This document shows positions 1 to 8,740 of a DNA stretch of 64,000 bases, piece after piece; positions within the stretch are counted from its first letter, which is position 1; each line of letters starts with the position of its first letter. The DNA is from Clostridiaceae bacterium 14S0207 (lineage in GTDB: Bacteria; Bacillota; Clostridia; Clostridiales; Clostridiaceae). The position numbers and the translations under genes are program-made. A model generated the notes under the pieces. It made no database searches. It worked only from the letters and a program-made list of their open reading frames with translations, and was not told the origin of the DNA. The stretch is taken from positions 2,108,001 through 2,172,000 of the forward strand of contig CP026600.1 of NCBI GenBank assembly GCA_003288255.1. Direction: 5' to 3'.

Positions 1-120
1 ATCTTCTCTATCTAATCTATCATCTATTTTATTTCTAACTTCTTCTGCACTATGATGATCTAATTCTCCATTCATATGTACAACAAGAATGTTATTAAAA
101 TTTTCAAATTCTAAAATCAT
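1..120 (-). CDS. spoIIAA: SpoIIAA, anti-sigma F factor antagonist (partial, N-terminal 40 residues)
   Basis: The first 40 codons of a STAS-domain protein run off the left edge of the window. The stretch GELDHHSAEEVR matches the characteristic GELDHHTAE segment of Bacillus SpoIIAA. In the forespore, SpoIIAA sequesters the anti-sigma factor SpoIIAB and so frees sigma F. The ATG at 120 is preferred over the one at 126 because a G-rich Shine-Dalgarno at 127-132 lies six bases upstream of the former and abuts the latter. spoIIAB and sigF would be expected beyond the window (inference from the family's operon). The gene follows the CamA-like methyltransferase on the same strand after about 100 bases. 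That gap has a TATAAT-like element but no sigma H promoter I can defend. Confidence 0.85.
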   Translation of the reverse strand, partial: MILEFENFNNILVVHMNGELDHHSAEEVRNKIDDRLDRED

Positions 121-223
121 ATTCATCCCCCTCATATTTATATTTTACAAAATTATACCATATATTTCCATCAATATCTAGTGTTTTATTTATAATTTTA
201 ACCTTTATTGTATTTTTTATACA

Positions 224-1993
224 TTATTTTTCTTTTATCCATGAATTTATTACTCTTTCATCCTCATAGACAATATTAAAATAACTTTTAATATCTTCAT
301 AATCTATTTTTTCTTTCCACATGTCTGGAATAAATAATTCCATTAAAGTATTAGGATAATATTCATATAAATCTCCCCCTAATTTTTTAGCAAAAGTCTT
401 AAAATAAAATTCATATATAGGACTATTTAACAATTGTAACAAAAATTCATAAGAATATATATTTTCATCTTTTATAGTAAGAGCATATATATCTGCTGAA
501 AAATATCCACCCTTATCTAGTGCAAATCTATTTTTCTGTGCTTTGTAAGGAAATATTATTTTTTTACCTTCAAATATTTTATAGTCTCTTCCCCATTGTA
601 AATTATACCATTTTCTGTATCCCTTTTTAACTTCTCTTCGATTTTCTAATTTACTTTTATAGGGACTTATGTAGCTCATTGTGTTTTTATAGTGTTCTTC
701 TTCCCCAATAAAATTTGTATATATAATATATTTATCTTCATGTTTTACATCAAACTTATCTATATCTTTGTTCTTTATCCAAGGCCTTAGTAAAACCTTT
801 TCTATAAAATGTTTTTCATATTGTTTTTTCGTTACAACGAATGCTTTATCACACCCTGTAATAATTCCTTGATGAGATTCACATATATCCTTAAGTTGTA
901 CTTTACTTTTATTTTTAATTTTTTCTATTATTTTTTTCTCTTTATTACTAATAAACGACCAGTTAATTCCTTCTATATTTTTTAGATCTAAATAAAATAT
1001 TTTAGCTATTTCCTCTTCATTAATTTTTTCTTTCTGAAAAAACTTAAAAAATATTTTTTCCTTATTTAAAATAGGTCTTACTATTTTAGTTTCACTCTTA
1101 ACTTTTGAACTTTTCTTTAAAAATAAAATCACAGGATCCACGCCAATATTTTTAAACGGTCTTACCCCATAAAAATCTATTATAGCTTTTATTTGAGTAT
1201 TTTTTTTAATATATTCTCTAAGATTTTTAGCACTTAATGATTCTAAAAAATATCTTGATGTAATAAAATTTATATCTCCATATTTTTTAACACATTGTAT
1301 GGCCTTTAAAAAGAAACAATAATATATGTCTCCCTTGTCCTTATATACCTCTTTAAAATTTTCTTTTAAGTATTTTGTATAATCCTTATCTATTGCCTTA
1401 TGTCCAACATAAGGCGGATTTCCCAAAAAATAATCCATAGAAATAGTTTTTAATTTTAAAAAATCTTTGCATTTAATATTCAAACTTACTTCTTTACTTA
1501 AATAAAACAAATCTATTTTTAGTATCTTTAATGCAAAACTATCTAGATCATATCCATATATATTATATTTAATGATATGAAAACCTATAGACTCATTAGT
1601 TAATTGTAAATTATTAATTCTATTTATCTCATTTAAATTTTTGTTATAAAAGTTTTTTAATTTTTTATACAAAGGTATTATAATATTTCCAACACCACAA
1701 GATGGATCACAAAACTTTAAATAAGGATTTTCAATTAATCTATCACTATCTATAGTATTTGTAACAATATACTCCGCTATTTCTTTAGGCGTATATACAA
1801 TTCCATTACTTTTTTCAGTATTATTGGTATTTAAAATATTTTCTTCATAGTATTGTCCTAAAGTTTTAAGTTGATCTAATTTTAAACTCTCCCTTATAAT
1901 ACTTACTTTTTTAATTTTTTCTTCTGAATTTATTTCATTATTTTTTATAATTTTAAATAACCCCTCTATATCTTTAACAAAACCTTTCCCCAT
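224..1993 (-). CDS. CamA-like orphan N6-adenine DNA methyltransferase
   Basis: A 589-residue class I SAM-dependent adenine methyltransferase of the type IIG-like gamma class. SAM motif I DPSCGVGN is near residues 96-103 and catalytic NPPY at 192-195. The C-terminal half should be the target-recognition region. It shares several runs with the C. difficile sporulation methyltransferase CamA as I remember it: YFLESLS, NIGV, GIITGCDKAF, KLENRRE and LQWGR. That is far more than motif-level similarity. CamA methylates CAAAAA and is required for normal sporulation. No endonuclease domain or restriction partner is adjacent, so it is probably an orphan. ATG 1993 was chosen because AGGAG lies about ten bases upstream; an in-frame start at 2059 falls inside the preceding gene's terminator. 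It sits immediately upstream of spoIIAA on the same strand. Orthology and target site are inferences. Confidence 0.85.
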   Translation of the reverse strand: MGKGFVKDIEGLFKIIKNNEINSEEKIKKVSIIRESLKLDQLKTLGQYYEENILNTNNTEKSNGIVYTPKEIAEYIVTNTIDSDRLIENPYLKFCDPSCGVGNIIIPLYKKLKNFYNKNLNEINRINNLQLTNESIGFHIIKYNIYGYDLDSFALKILKIDLFYLSKEVSLNIKCKDFLKLKTISMDYFLGNPPYVGHKAIDKDYTKYLKENFKEVYKDKGDIYYCFFLKAIQCVKKYGDINFITSRYFLESLSAKNLREYIKKNTQIKAIIDFYGVRPFKNIGVDPVILFLKKSSKVKSETKIVRPILNKEKIFFKFFQKEKINEEEIAKIFYLDLKNIEGINWSFISNKEKKIIEKIKNKSKVQLKDICESHQGIITGCDKAFVVTKKQYEKHFIEKVLLRPWIKNKDIDKFDVKHEDKYIIYTNFIGEEEHYKNTMSYISPYKSKLENRREVKKGYRKWYNLQWGRDYKIFEGKKIIFPYKAQKNRFALDKGGYFSADIYALTIKDENIYSYEFLLQLLNSPIYEFYFKTFAKKLGGDLYEYYPNTLMELFIPDMWKEKIDYEDIKSYFNIVYEDERVINSWIKEK

Positions 1994-2048
1994 AATTTTG
2001 TTTCTCCTTAGTTTTATAATGTTTTCTATAAATTTTAACAGATATAAA

Positions 2049-2074
2049 ACACCTTGCATTATTATACAAGGTGT
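2049..2074 (-). terminator. Rho-independent terminator of the Gate-domain gene
   Basis: ACACCTTG (2049-2056) pairs with CAAGGTGT (2067-2074) around a ten-base loop, followed on the minus strand by a short TTTTAT tract. It lies 12 bases after the Gate-domain gene and before the methyltransferase start, so the methyltransferase is probably expressed separately. Confidence 0.65.
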
Positions 2075-2085
2075 ATCTACAAATT

Positions 2086-3249
2086 TTAAAATAAAGTTGT
2101 AAGCAAGAAAATTAAATGTGCAGAAACTCCTGCTAATAATCCACCAATAGTATGACTTATTATAGCCTTACCTGTTAAATTTCTATATTGTAAACTATCC
2201 ATCATTGCTACATGTGTACTCAAATATCCACTCCAGCACATACCCATAGCCGTAAATACAGCTATTTCATTTGCTCCTATTAATCTATTTTCCAGAAACT
2301 TAGGAACTAAACTCATGGCTGCACCTACTGCACCTAAAGACGTAATAGGAAATGCTATTGCCTCTGAACTTTGAAATCCTAATAATGGTTTTATAATAAA
2401 ACTGATTTTATCTCCTACCCAAGGAAAAAACCTTACACCTTCATAAGCTGCTCCGGTATATTCTCCTGCTGGTGATGGCCCATTAGTTAGTATTAAAACT
2501 AATGTACATATTATTACTACCCCTGGAATTACGGCAAGTCCAAGATCAACTCCATTTTTTCCACCTTCAAGTACAGACTCTAATAATCTACCACCTACCG
2601 AGCCTTCTCTTATTTTTCTATAGTTAATTGTATCTATTGAAGTATCTACTTCTTCAAACGAAGGGGATTGTTCTCCAAATTCCTTTTTAGCATATCTGAT
2701 CATCATTCTAACACTTATAATACTACCAATTATAGCTCCTATATTCCCTATAAAAGCAGCCATAATAAACTTTTCTCCATTAGGTCCCTTTTGTGCAATC
2801 ATAAATGTAGTTAAAATTAATCCCATTCCAAAGCTAGTTCCTAAATTAGTTAAGGCAGGTACTTGATACTTTTTAAAATACCTTAAAAAATCTTTGTTAT
2901 CTGCTAATGTTATAATTGCTGGATTATCTGATAAATATGTAGTAAGAATACCTAATGAAGCAACCCCTGGTAAATCGTATAATGGCTTCATCAAAGGTGA
3001 TAAAATTTTATTTATAATAGCTATTACTCCAAACTCTGAAAAAACAGATGCTACAGCTCCCGCAATTACAGCTATAGCCATAATCTTAAATACTGTGTTT
3101 AACAACAAATCATGTCCTGTTTGCATTAGAGTATTAAACATATTTGAAACGCCCATCTTACTGCCTAAAATGGTAAAAAATCCAAAAAACAATATTATAC
3201 ATAAAAAACCTTCCAAGCTTACCGCCTTTTTATATCTTTTGTTTTCCAT
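2086..3249 (-). CDS. Nucleoside-recognition (Gate) domain membrane protein, YjiH-like
   Basis: A 387-residue polytopic membrane protein with about eight or more hydrophobic segments. The Gate (nucleoside recognition) domain is suggested by TYLSDNPAIITLADN near residue 105 and by the SLGAVGAAMSLVPKFL region near residue 305, the pattern of YjiH-type proteins. Family members are distantly related to concentrative nucleoside transporters and spore maturation proteins SpmA/B; substrates are mostly unknown. It starts 32 bases after fchA ends, so the two are probably cotranscribed, and it is followed by a terminator. The pairing with a folate-enzyme gene suggests purine or one-carbon transport, but this is inference only. 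Confidence 0.75.
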   Translation of the reverse strand: MENKRYKKAVSLEGFLCIILFFGFFTILGSKMGVSNMFNTLMQTGHDLLLNTVFKIMAIAVIAGAVASVFSEFGVIAIINKILSPLMKPLYDLPGVASLGILTTYLSDNPAIITLADNKDFLRYFKKYQVPALTNLGTSFGMGLILTTFMIAQKGPNGEKFIMAAFIGNIGAIIGSIISVRMMIRYAKKEFGEQSPSFEEVDTSIDTINYRKIREGSVGGRLLESVLEGGKNGVDLGLAVIPGVVIICTLVLILTNGPSPAGEYTGAAYEGVRFFPWVGDKISFIIKPLLGFQSSEAIAFPITSLGAVGAAMSLVPKFLENRLIGANEIAVFTAMGMCWSGYLSTHVAMMDSLQYRNLTGKAIISHTIGGLLAGVSAHLIFLLTTLF

Positions 3250-3281
3250 ATTACTCCTCCGTATACTTTAAGAAGTTAAAA

Positions 3282-3923
3282 CTACTTATTTATCCTATGT
3301 TCTAAAATTTCTAATATTTGCTTTTTCTTTATTTCCCCTACATCTAAAATATTATTACACTTATTTAATATATTTTTCTTTAATTCTTCATCTTGTAAGC
3401 CATTTAAATTTATTTTAACATTTATTAGGCAACTTTCAACACCAGCATGTAACATTATTACTGCTACCCCTGCATCAGGTATTATGCCCTTATTGCCATA
3501 TTTTACTGCTGTTAATATAAAATCATATAATTTTTCACTCTTTTCAAGAATCTCTACTGGGACTTTTAATGCATTTTTATAACCCTTTTTAATTTCTTCA
3601 CTTCTATACTTTTTTTCTTGTTCTGTGTCCTTAGGTAGTTTAAATACCTTAATAAAGTCATTAAAAATTTCTGAGTCCCTATGTACTAAACTTGCAAATT
3701 CATCAACTAAAATCTTACTTTGTTCATAATGACTATGAAAAATTCTTTTTTGTTCTTCATCCAATTCTTTGTAAATTTTTTTACCAAAAGTTAAACTGAA
3801 TACCATGCAATTTAAAGCACTTCCTAATGCTGCACTTAATGCAGCTACACTTCCTCCTCCTGGTATTGGTTCACTAGAAGCAAGTTTTTTTAAATATTCA
3901 TCTACGGTTAAATTTATAAGCAT
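3282..3923 (-). CDS. fchA: Methenyltetrahydrofolate cyclohydrolase / formiminotransferase-cyclodeaminase family (FchA)
   Basis: A 213-residue, mostly helical protein of the FTCD_C family, close to the usual length of clostridial FchA (about 209). The N-terminal PIPGGGSVAALSAALGSAL segment (near residues 19-37) is the family hallmark. FchA catalyses 5,10-methenyl-THF hydrolysis or formimino-THF deamination in the cytoplasmic one-carbon pathway. The start codon follows an AAGGAAT sequence, a weak ribosome site. It is probably the first gene of a two-gene unit with the Gate-domain protein. The 100-base region upstream has an AT-rich inverted repeat (TTCCTTA/TAAGGAA) of unknown meaning. Confidence 0.8.
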   Translation of the reverse strand: MLINLTVDEYLKKLASSEPIPGGGSVAALSAALGSALNCMVFSLTFGKKIYKELDEEQKRIFHSHYEQSKILVDEFASLVHRDSEIFNDFIKVFKLPKDTEQEKKYRSEEIKKGYKNALKVPVEILEKSEKLYDFILTAVKYGNKGIIPDAGVAVIMLHAGVESCLINVKINLNGLQDEELKKNILNKCNNILDVGEIKKKQILEILEHRINK

Positions 3924-4025
3924 TATTTCTCTATTCCTTAAGTTAATAAATAATTTATTTTAAATGATAATCATATTACTTACTAAGGAATTAAAACCTC
4001 CCTTTTCTCTAAACATCATTAATTT

Positions 4026-5165
4026 TTAAATTGTTGTATTATAAATCTTTAATATCTCATTTACTATATTTTCTTTTGAATATCTTGCTTTGCATTGTTC
4101 AATAATATCCATCGCATTATATTCATTATAATTTTTTATAATATTTTTCATTGCGTTTCCTAATTTGCATTCATCATCAATGGGAACTATTAATCCATTA
4201 TGGGAATTTATAATACCTTCTGCTCCACCATTATAAGTTCCAATCACAGGTTTTCCACAAGCTAAAGCTTCTATATATACTATCCCAAAGGTTTCATGTC
4301 TTGATGCTAAAACAAAGGAATCACATTTATTCATACATGTTACTACCTCTTCTCTAGACAATGCACCTAAAAATTCAACTTTATCCTTTACCTGTAAATC
4401 TCCACTTAGCTTTTCTAATTCTTGCTTTTGACTTCCATCTCCACCTATAACTAATTTAGCCTTTTTGTCTTTAAAAGTTTTAGCAAAAGTTTTTATAAGT
4501 ATATCCATTCCTTTTTCGCCTTCAAGAAAAGCTAAAGAAAAAAAGGTAAATTCCTCATTCTTATGTACTTTTTCAGGCTTAAACATATTAAAATCCAGCA
4601 TATTAGGAATAAATATTATATCATCTCTACCAGTAAATTCTTCTAACTCCTTTTTTAATCCTTCTCCAACAGCAATTAATTTACTTGCATTTTTATAAGC
4701 ATTTAATATATATTTTCTATAACTTTCCTTTACATATTTTGCTTTTCTCAAAGAAGAATGTTCTGTAATTACTAAAGGTATATTGTATTTTTTACTAATA
4801 TACGCTGCACTTATTCCCCCCCAAAATGACGAATGTGCATGAATTAAATCAACTTTTCCTTCATTTTTTACTATATTTTTATATAATAAATCCATACGTT
4901 TATTAAAAATTTTAAACATTAATGGATTTTTAGGTAGATAATTATAATTCCTATATCTATATGTTTTTAGCCCATCTTCTATTTCAATATTTAATCCCTT
5001 CTTCTCCTGCACCTTTCCCATAAGTGTTAATGGCCATATCTCATTAAAGGCTATAGAAATTTTTACTCCACTTTCACTTAAAGCTAGTGCTTGTTCCTTA
5101 AAAAAGCTGCCATGTACTTTATTTCTAGAATTAGAATACCATGAAGGTATAAACATTACATGCAT
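4026..5165 (-). CDS. GT4-family glycosyltransferase
   Basis: A 379-residue GT-B retaining glycosyltransferase. The N-terminal Rossmann domain opens with a PSWY motif. The C-terminal donor-binding domain carries the E-x7-E motif of family GT4 in ETFGIVYIE near residue 295, followed by ACGKPVIG. It probably adds a hexose or amino-sugar from a nucleotide sugar to a lipid-linked repeat unit at the inner membrane face. It is the last gene of the polysaccharide locus. The upstream gene's stop TAA directly precedes an ATG at 5171, but the AAGGAG there leaves only three bases, so ATG 5165 (nine bases) is the more likely start. The sugar specificity is not predictable. Confidence 0.8.
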   Translation of the reverse strand: MHVMFIPSWYSNSRNKVHGSFFKEQALALSESGVKISIAFNEIWPLTLMGKVQEKKGLNIEIEDGLKTYRYRNYNYLPKNPLMFKIFNKRMDLLYKNIVKNEGKVDLIHAHSSFWGGISAAYISKKYNIPLVITEHSSLRKAKYVKESYRKYILNAYKNASKLIAVGEGLKKELEEFTGRDDIIFIPNMLDFNMFKPEKVHKNEEFTFFSLAFLEGEKGMDILIKTFAKTFKDKKAKLVIGGDGSQKQELEKLSGDLQVKDKVEFLGALSREEVVTCMNKCDSFVLASRHETFGIVYIEALACGKPVIGTYNGGAEGIINSHNGLIVPIDDECKLGNAMKNIIKNYNEYNAMDIIEQCKARYSKENIVNEILKIYNTTI

Positions 5166-5171
5166 TTTCAT

Positions 5172-6461
5172 TTACTCCTTTAAAATATTATATAATCTAT
5201 TACCAATGTTACTCCATTCATACTCCATAATAGGTGCAGAAACCTTTTTATCTTCTACCTTTTGTAATATTTTATATAAACCATCCATCAAATCTTCTTC
5301 GTTATTATCTACTACTGTACATTTTTCATTATTTTCAACTAAGTATTTTATAGGATCATTTTCATCCCCTAAAATAACATATATAAAACTCTTAGTTCCA
5401 AAATAATCATATATTTTAGCAGGAATTTGATTAGAATTTTTATTTCCATATAATATTAAAATATCACTATGTAACATATAACTTAAAGCTTCTTTGTATG
5501 GTATTCTTCCCCATACTGATACAGCTTTTACATTTGATAGTTTTTCCTTTATTTCTTGGTTATCAATATTTCCGAAAAATAGTATATTTAATTTATTATA
5601 TAATTTTTGATTTTCTTTTTCTAGTCTATCTAAAACAGCTATTAAAGGTCTTACATCTCTTAATTTACTAAATATTTCTCCTGCATATACTAAGTTTATT
5701 TTGTCTTTCATAATATATTTAGGACTTGCTTCCTCTAATATTTCTTCATATTTTTCTTTATCAAAACCTCTATTTATTAAATAAGTCTTTTCTTCTGGAA
5801 TACCATAATATTTTATATAATCTCTTCTATTTGCATCAGTAACAAAAACATATTTATCGGCCTTATTAACAATCTTTTTTTCTAAAGCTGTTTCATATTT
5901 TTTTCTAATATAAGGCATATTAGCTCTAATAGGGTCTCGAACCCATGGATCACTCCAATAGGCTACCCATTGCAACTTAGGAAATTTTTCTTTTATCTTG
6001 TATGCGCAAACATGACTTGATGGTGGCTCATGCATAGAATACATGACATCAAAGCTTTCTTTGTTCATTAGTTCTATAGCATAATTTGCAGCTCTAGAAG
6101 CCCAATTAAAATACATATCTGGTGTAATTACTACAGATTTAATTTTCTTTAATAATTTATTTAGATTTGAAGGTTTAGTTTTATTTTGCTTTACCTCATT
6201 TGATTGAGAAATAACTTTTTTCTTCTTAGGCATTACTTTATTAAACAGTGCACCTCCAGAAATCGCATGAACTTTTACCCTCTTATCCAACATGCTTAAA
6301 TTGTACCCATCATAATAAATAGAATCTTTAGGGAAATCTACAGTTAATAAGTGAACCTCATTTCCTTCTATTTTAACTAAATTATTTAAATAATTTAAAC
6401 ATCCAATTCCTGCTGAATTACTTATATAAGGAGAATAACAAGCTATATATAATATTTTCAT
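5172..6461 (-). CDS. Glycosyltransferase (GT4-like, polysaccharide locus)
   Basis: A 429-residue protein beginning with an N-terminal Rossmann-like segment (MKILYIACYSPY) typical of GT4-like N domains. The C-terminal half has LVYAGEI, YKEALSYMLHSDILILYG and NQIPAKIYDYFGTKSFIYVI, consistent with the donor-binding domain. The central E-x7-E is not obvious, so it is a divergent member. A low-complexity Lys/Asn-rich insertion lies near residues 78-100. It ends directly against the next transferase gene and starts 18 bases after murJ, so it belongs to the same operon. Acceptor and donor are unknown. Confidence 0.7.
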   Translation of the reverse strand: MKILYIACYSPYISNSAGIGCLNYLNNLVKIEGNEVHLLTVDFPKDSIYYDGYNLSMLDKRVKVHAISGGALFNKVMPKKKKVISQSNEVKQNKTKPSNLNKLLKKIKSVVITPDMYFNWASRAANYAIELMNKESFDVMYSMHEPPSSHVCAYKIKEKFPKLQWVAYWSDPWVRDPIRANMPYIRKKYETALEKKIVNKADKYVFVTDANRRDYIKYYGIPEEKTYLINRGFDKEKYEEILEEASPKYIMKDKINLVYAGEIFSKLRDVRPLIAVLDRLEKENQKLYNKLNILFFGNIDNQEIKEKLSNVKAVSVWGRIPYKEALSYMLHSDILILYGNKNSNQIPAKIYDYFGTKSFIYVILGDENDPIKYLVENNEKCTVVDNNEEDLMDGLYKILQKVEDKKVSAPIMEYEWSNIGNRLYNILKE

Positions 6462-6479
6462 ATTTACCTCCTAATTAAA

Positions 6480-8015
6480 TTAAGCTTTCTTAATTTTTTT
6501 CTTTATCATTTTAATAACTTCATAAAATTCTTCTACTTTTAAAAGTACACAACTAAAACCAAATACTAATACACCAATAATAAAATTAATAATTAGAATT
6601 ACTAGCTGATTACTAAATTTATATAGTATAACATTTTTTATAAATATTAATATTACACTCATAATTATAGTTGCCACTATTATCTTTAAAATTTTCTTCA
6701 TGGTAGGAACTATATCATAATTTCCTATAACATTTTTAATTGTTCTTAATAACAATATTGAAGTTACAGCAGCTGCTATAGAAGAGGCTAATGCTATACC
6801 TGTAATTCCTAAAACCCTAAATAATGTCAAACTTAATAAAATATTAGTCATAACTCCTATTACACCATTTATTGTAGTTTCCCTAGTTTTCTGCATAGAA
6901 AATAAGGAAGAATTCAGTATATCTCTAACTCCATAAAAGGGTAATTGGAAACTATATCCTAAAAATGCTAATGAAGTTAATACTACGGCTCCTTCATCAA
7001 ATTTTCCTCTTCCATAAACTAAAGATATAATATTTTGTTTTAATAAAATAAATGCCATCATTATTGGAATTAAAAATACACAAATCATTACAATAGATTT
7101 GAAAAGATACTTCGTAAATCCCTCTTTATCATCTTCATTTATTTTATTTGCCATTAATGGATACATAACTGTAACTATAGAAGTAGTAATTGCAGTATTA
7201 GCAAATATAATCAATTTTTGAGCATAATCTAAGGCTGAAATAGTTCCTGCACCTAAGTAAGAAGCTATTTTTTTATCAACTATCATATTTAACGAATTTG
7301 CACCTGCTCCTATAATAACAGGTAATACTAATATCAAAATTCTCTTTACTCTTTTATCTTTTAAATTAATAAATGGTTGAATCCTATACCCATGTTTAAA
7401 TAAGGAAGGTAATTGTGCTATAACTCTTAGTGCATTTCCAATAACATTTGCTATAGTAAGACCTAAAACATTGGTATTTTTAAACAACATTAAATATAAT
7501 ATTATTGGTAAATTAAAAAACAACCCTAATATTGATGGTATAATAAAATCTTCACATACCTGAAGCATTGCAGTATAACATGCATTTACACTTAAAAATA
7601 ATATGTTAATTAAGCTTATTCGTGTTAATGAAATAGCTATTTTCATTCTTTCATAATCAAATCCGCTAGCAAAAATTTTAACAATATCTTCTGTAAAAAT
7701 TATTCCTAATATAAAAAGTACCATAGCTATAATTGTTAATATGGTGATTATGTTGTTAGAAAATTTAAACATTGATTTTTTGCCTTCTTTTACCTTAACT
7801 TGACTTAACATAGGTATAAAGGTAGTAGATATAGCAAGACCTATAAGGGTAAATACTGTGTCAGGAATAGTTACAGCTACATTATAAGCATCATTTAAAG
7901 CACCGGCTCCAAAATTGTATGCAACCAACATATCTCTACCAAGACCTAAAAACTTGCTAATTAACGTAACTATCATAACTATAATGGCAGACTTAATTAC
8001 CTTTGAACTTTTCAT
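6480..8015 (-). CDS. murJ: MurJ/MviN-type lipid II flippase
   Basis: A 511-residue MOP-superfamily protein with about 14 hydrophobic segments, the usual MurJ length. The N-terminus has the MurJ-type segment KFLGLGRDMLVAYNFGAG (near residues 21-38), and PDTVF and STTFIPMLS follow. MurJ flips undecaprenyl-linked lipid II across the membrane. Copies inside surface-polysaccharide clusters may be dedicated to the cluster's lipid-linked intermediate (inference). The start codon overlaps the stop codon of tagA by one base, implying translational coupling. It is a third MOP exporter, alongside the two Wzx-like proteins of this locus. Confidence 0.85.
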   Translation of the reverse strand: MKSSKVIKSAIIVMIVTLISKFLGLGRDMLVAYNFGAGALNDAYNVAVTIPDTVFTLIGLAISTTFIPMLSQVKVKEGKKSMFKFSNNIITILTIIAMVLFILGIIFTEDIVKIFASGFDYERMKIAISLTRISLINILFLSVNACYTAMLQVCEDFIIPSILGLFFNLPIILYLMLFKNTNVLGLTIANVIGNALRVIAQLPSLFKHGYRIQPFINLKDKRVKRILILVLPVIIGAGANSLNMIVDKKIASYLGAGTISALDYAQKLIIFANTAITTSIVTVMYPLMANKINEDDKEGFTKYLFKSIVMICVFLIPIMMAFILLKQNIISLVYGRGKFDEGAVVLTSLAFLGYSFQLPFYGVRDILNSSLFSMQKTRETTINGVIGVMTNILLSLTLFRVLGITGIALASSIAAAVTSILLLRTIKNVIGNYDIVPTMKKILKIIVATIIMSVILIFIKNVILYKFSNQLVILIINFIIGVLVFGFSCVLLKVEEFYEVIKMIKKKIKKA

Positions 8016-8740
8016 TATTTCACCTTATTCTTTCTAATTACCAACCAAAGAAATTTAGGTATACTTCCTAATCTTTTAATTCTATATGGTTCTTTAAATA
8101 CTCTGTAAAGCCATTCTAACCCTAAACTAATCATCCATTTAGGAGCTCTTTTTACTTTACCGGCTATAACATCAAAACTTCCTCCTACCCCCATAAATAT
8201 AGTGGCTGGAATTTTTTCTATATATTTCAATATAAACTTTTCTTGTCTTGGACATCCCATAGCAACAAATAATGCATAAGGTTTTGCCTTCATTATATCT
8301 TCCACAATATCTTCAGCATTATCTAAATCAAAAAAACCATTTTGACTTCCTACAATATTTAAATTAGGATGTTTCTTTTTTATATTTACTATACATGCTT
8401 CTAAAGTTTCCTGTGATGTTCCTAATAAATATACACTTTTTTCTTCCTTTTCACATTTACGTAAAAGTGTCTTCATAAGATCTATTCCAGCAATTTTTTC
8501 TTTTATAACTGGTTTAACCAATTTGGATGCCATTATGGTTCCTACCCCATCTGGAATAATTAAAGCATTTTCACTTATAAAACTTTTATGTATATCTTCA
8601 TTTTTTAATCCTAAATATAACACTTCAGGATTTCCTGAAATAATATTTACCTTTTTATATTTAGAAATTTCATCTATAACCTCATCAAATCTCTTATTAT
8701 ATACATCAAATCCTAAAATTTTAGTAAAGTTATTATTCAT
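8015..8740 (-). CDS. tagA: WecG/TagA/CpsF family glycosyltransferase (GT26)
   Basis: A 241-residue GT26 protein. The segment IPDGVG (near residues 70-75) contains the conserved Asp proposed as catalytic base in TagA. FVAMGCPRQEKFI and GVGGSFDVIAGKVKRAPKW are family signatures, and the C-terminal positively charged helix is the membrane-association appendage. TagA adds ManNAc to undecaprenyl-PP-GlcNAc, making the linkage unit of wall teichoic acid or related polymers. The UDP-GlcNAc 2-epimerase at 12102-13154 could supply the donor. The gene overlaps its upstream neighbour by 8 bases and murJ by one. Confidence 0.85.
   Translation of the reverse strand: MNNNFTKILGFDVYNKRFDEVIDEISKYKKVNIISGNPEVLYLGLKNEDIHKSFISENALIIPDGVGTIMASKLVKPVIKEKIAGIDLMKTLLRKCEKEEKSVYLLGTSQETLEACIVNIKKKHPNLNIVGSQNGFFDLDNAEDIVEDIMKAKPYALFVAMGCPRQEKFILKYIEKIPATIFMGVGGSFDVIAGKVKRAPKWMISLGLEWLYRVFKEPYRIKRLGSIPKFLWLVIRKNKVK

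Noticed and set aside
127-223. Sigma H promoter or Spo0A box ahead of spoIIAA.
   Set aside because: A TTTGTAAAA segment resembles an 0A box, but no -35/-10 pair fits sigma H convincingly, so I do not annotate it.
224-1993. Restriction-modification system interpretation of the methyltransferase.
   Set aside because: No nuclease motif at the N-terminus, no specificity subunit or restriction gene next to it; neighbours are spore and metabolic genes. The left edge of the window limits this check.
1994-2059. Upstream in-frame start for the CamA-like gene (22 extra residues).
   Set aside because: This stretch lies within the terminator of the preceding gene and has no ribosome site; AGGAG precedes ATG 1993.
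3962-3980. Possible Fur box (GATAATCAT with flanking A/T) upstream of fchA.
   Set aside because: Only part of the 19-base consensus is matched, and neither fchA nor the Gate protein has a clear iron link.
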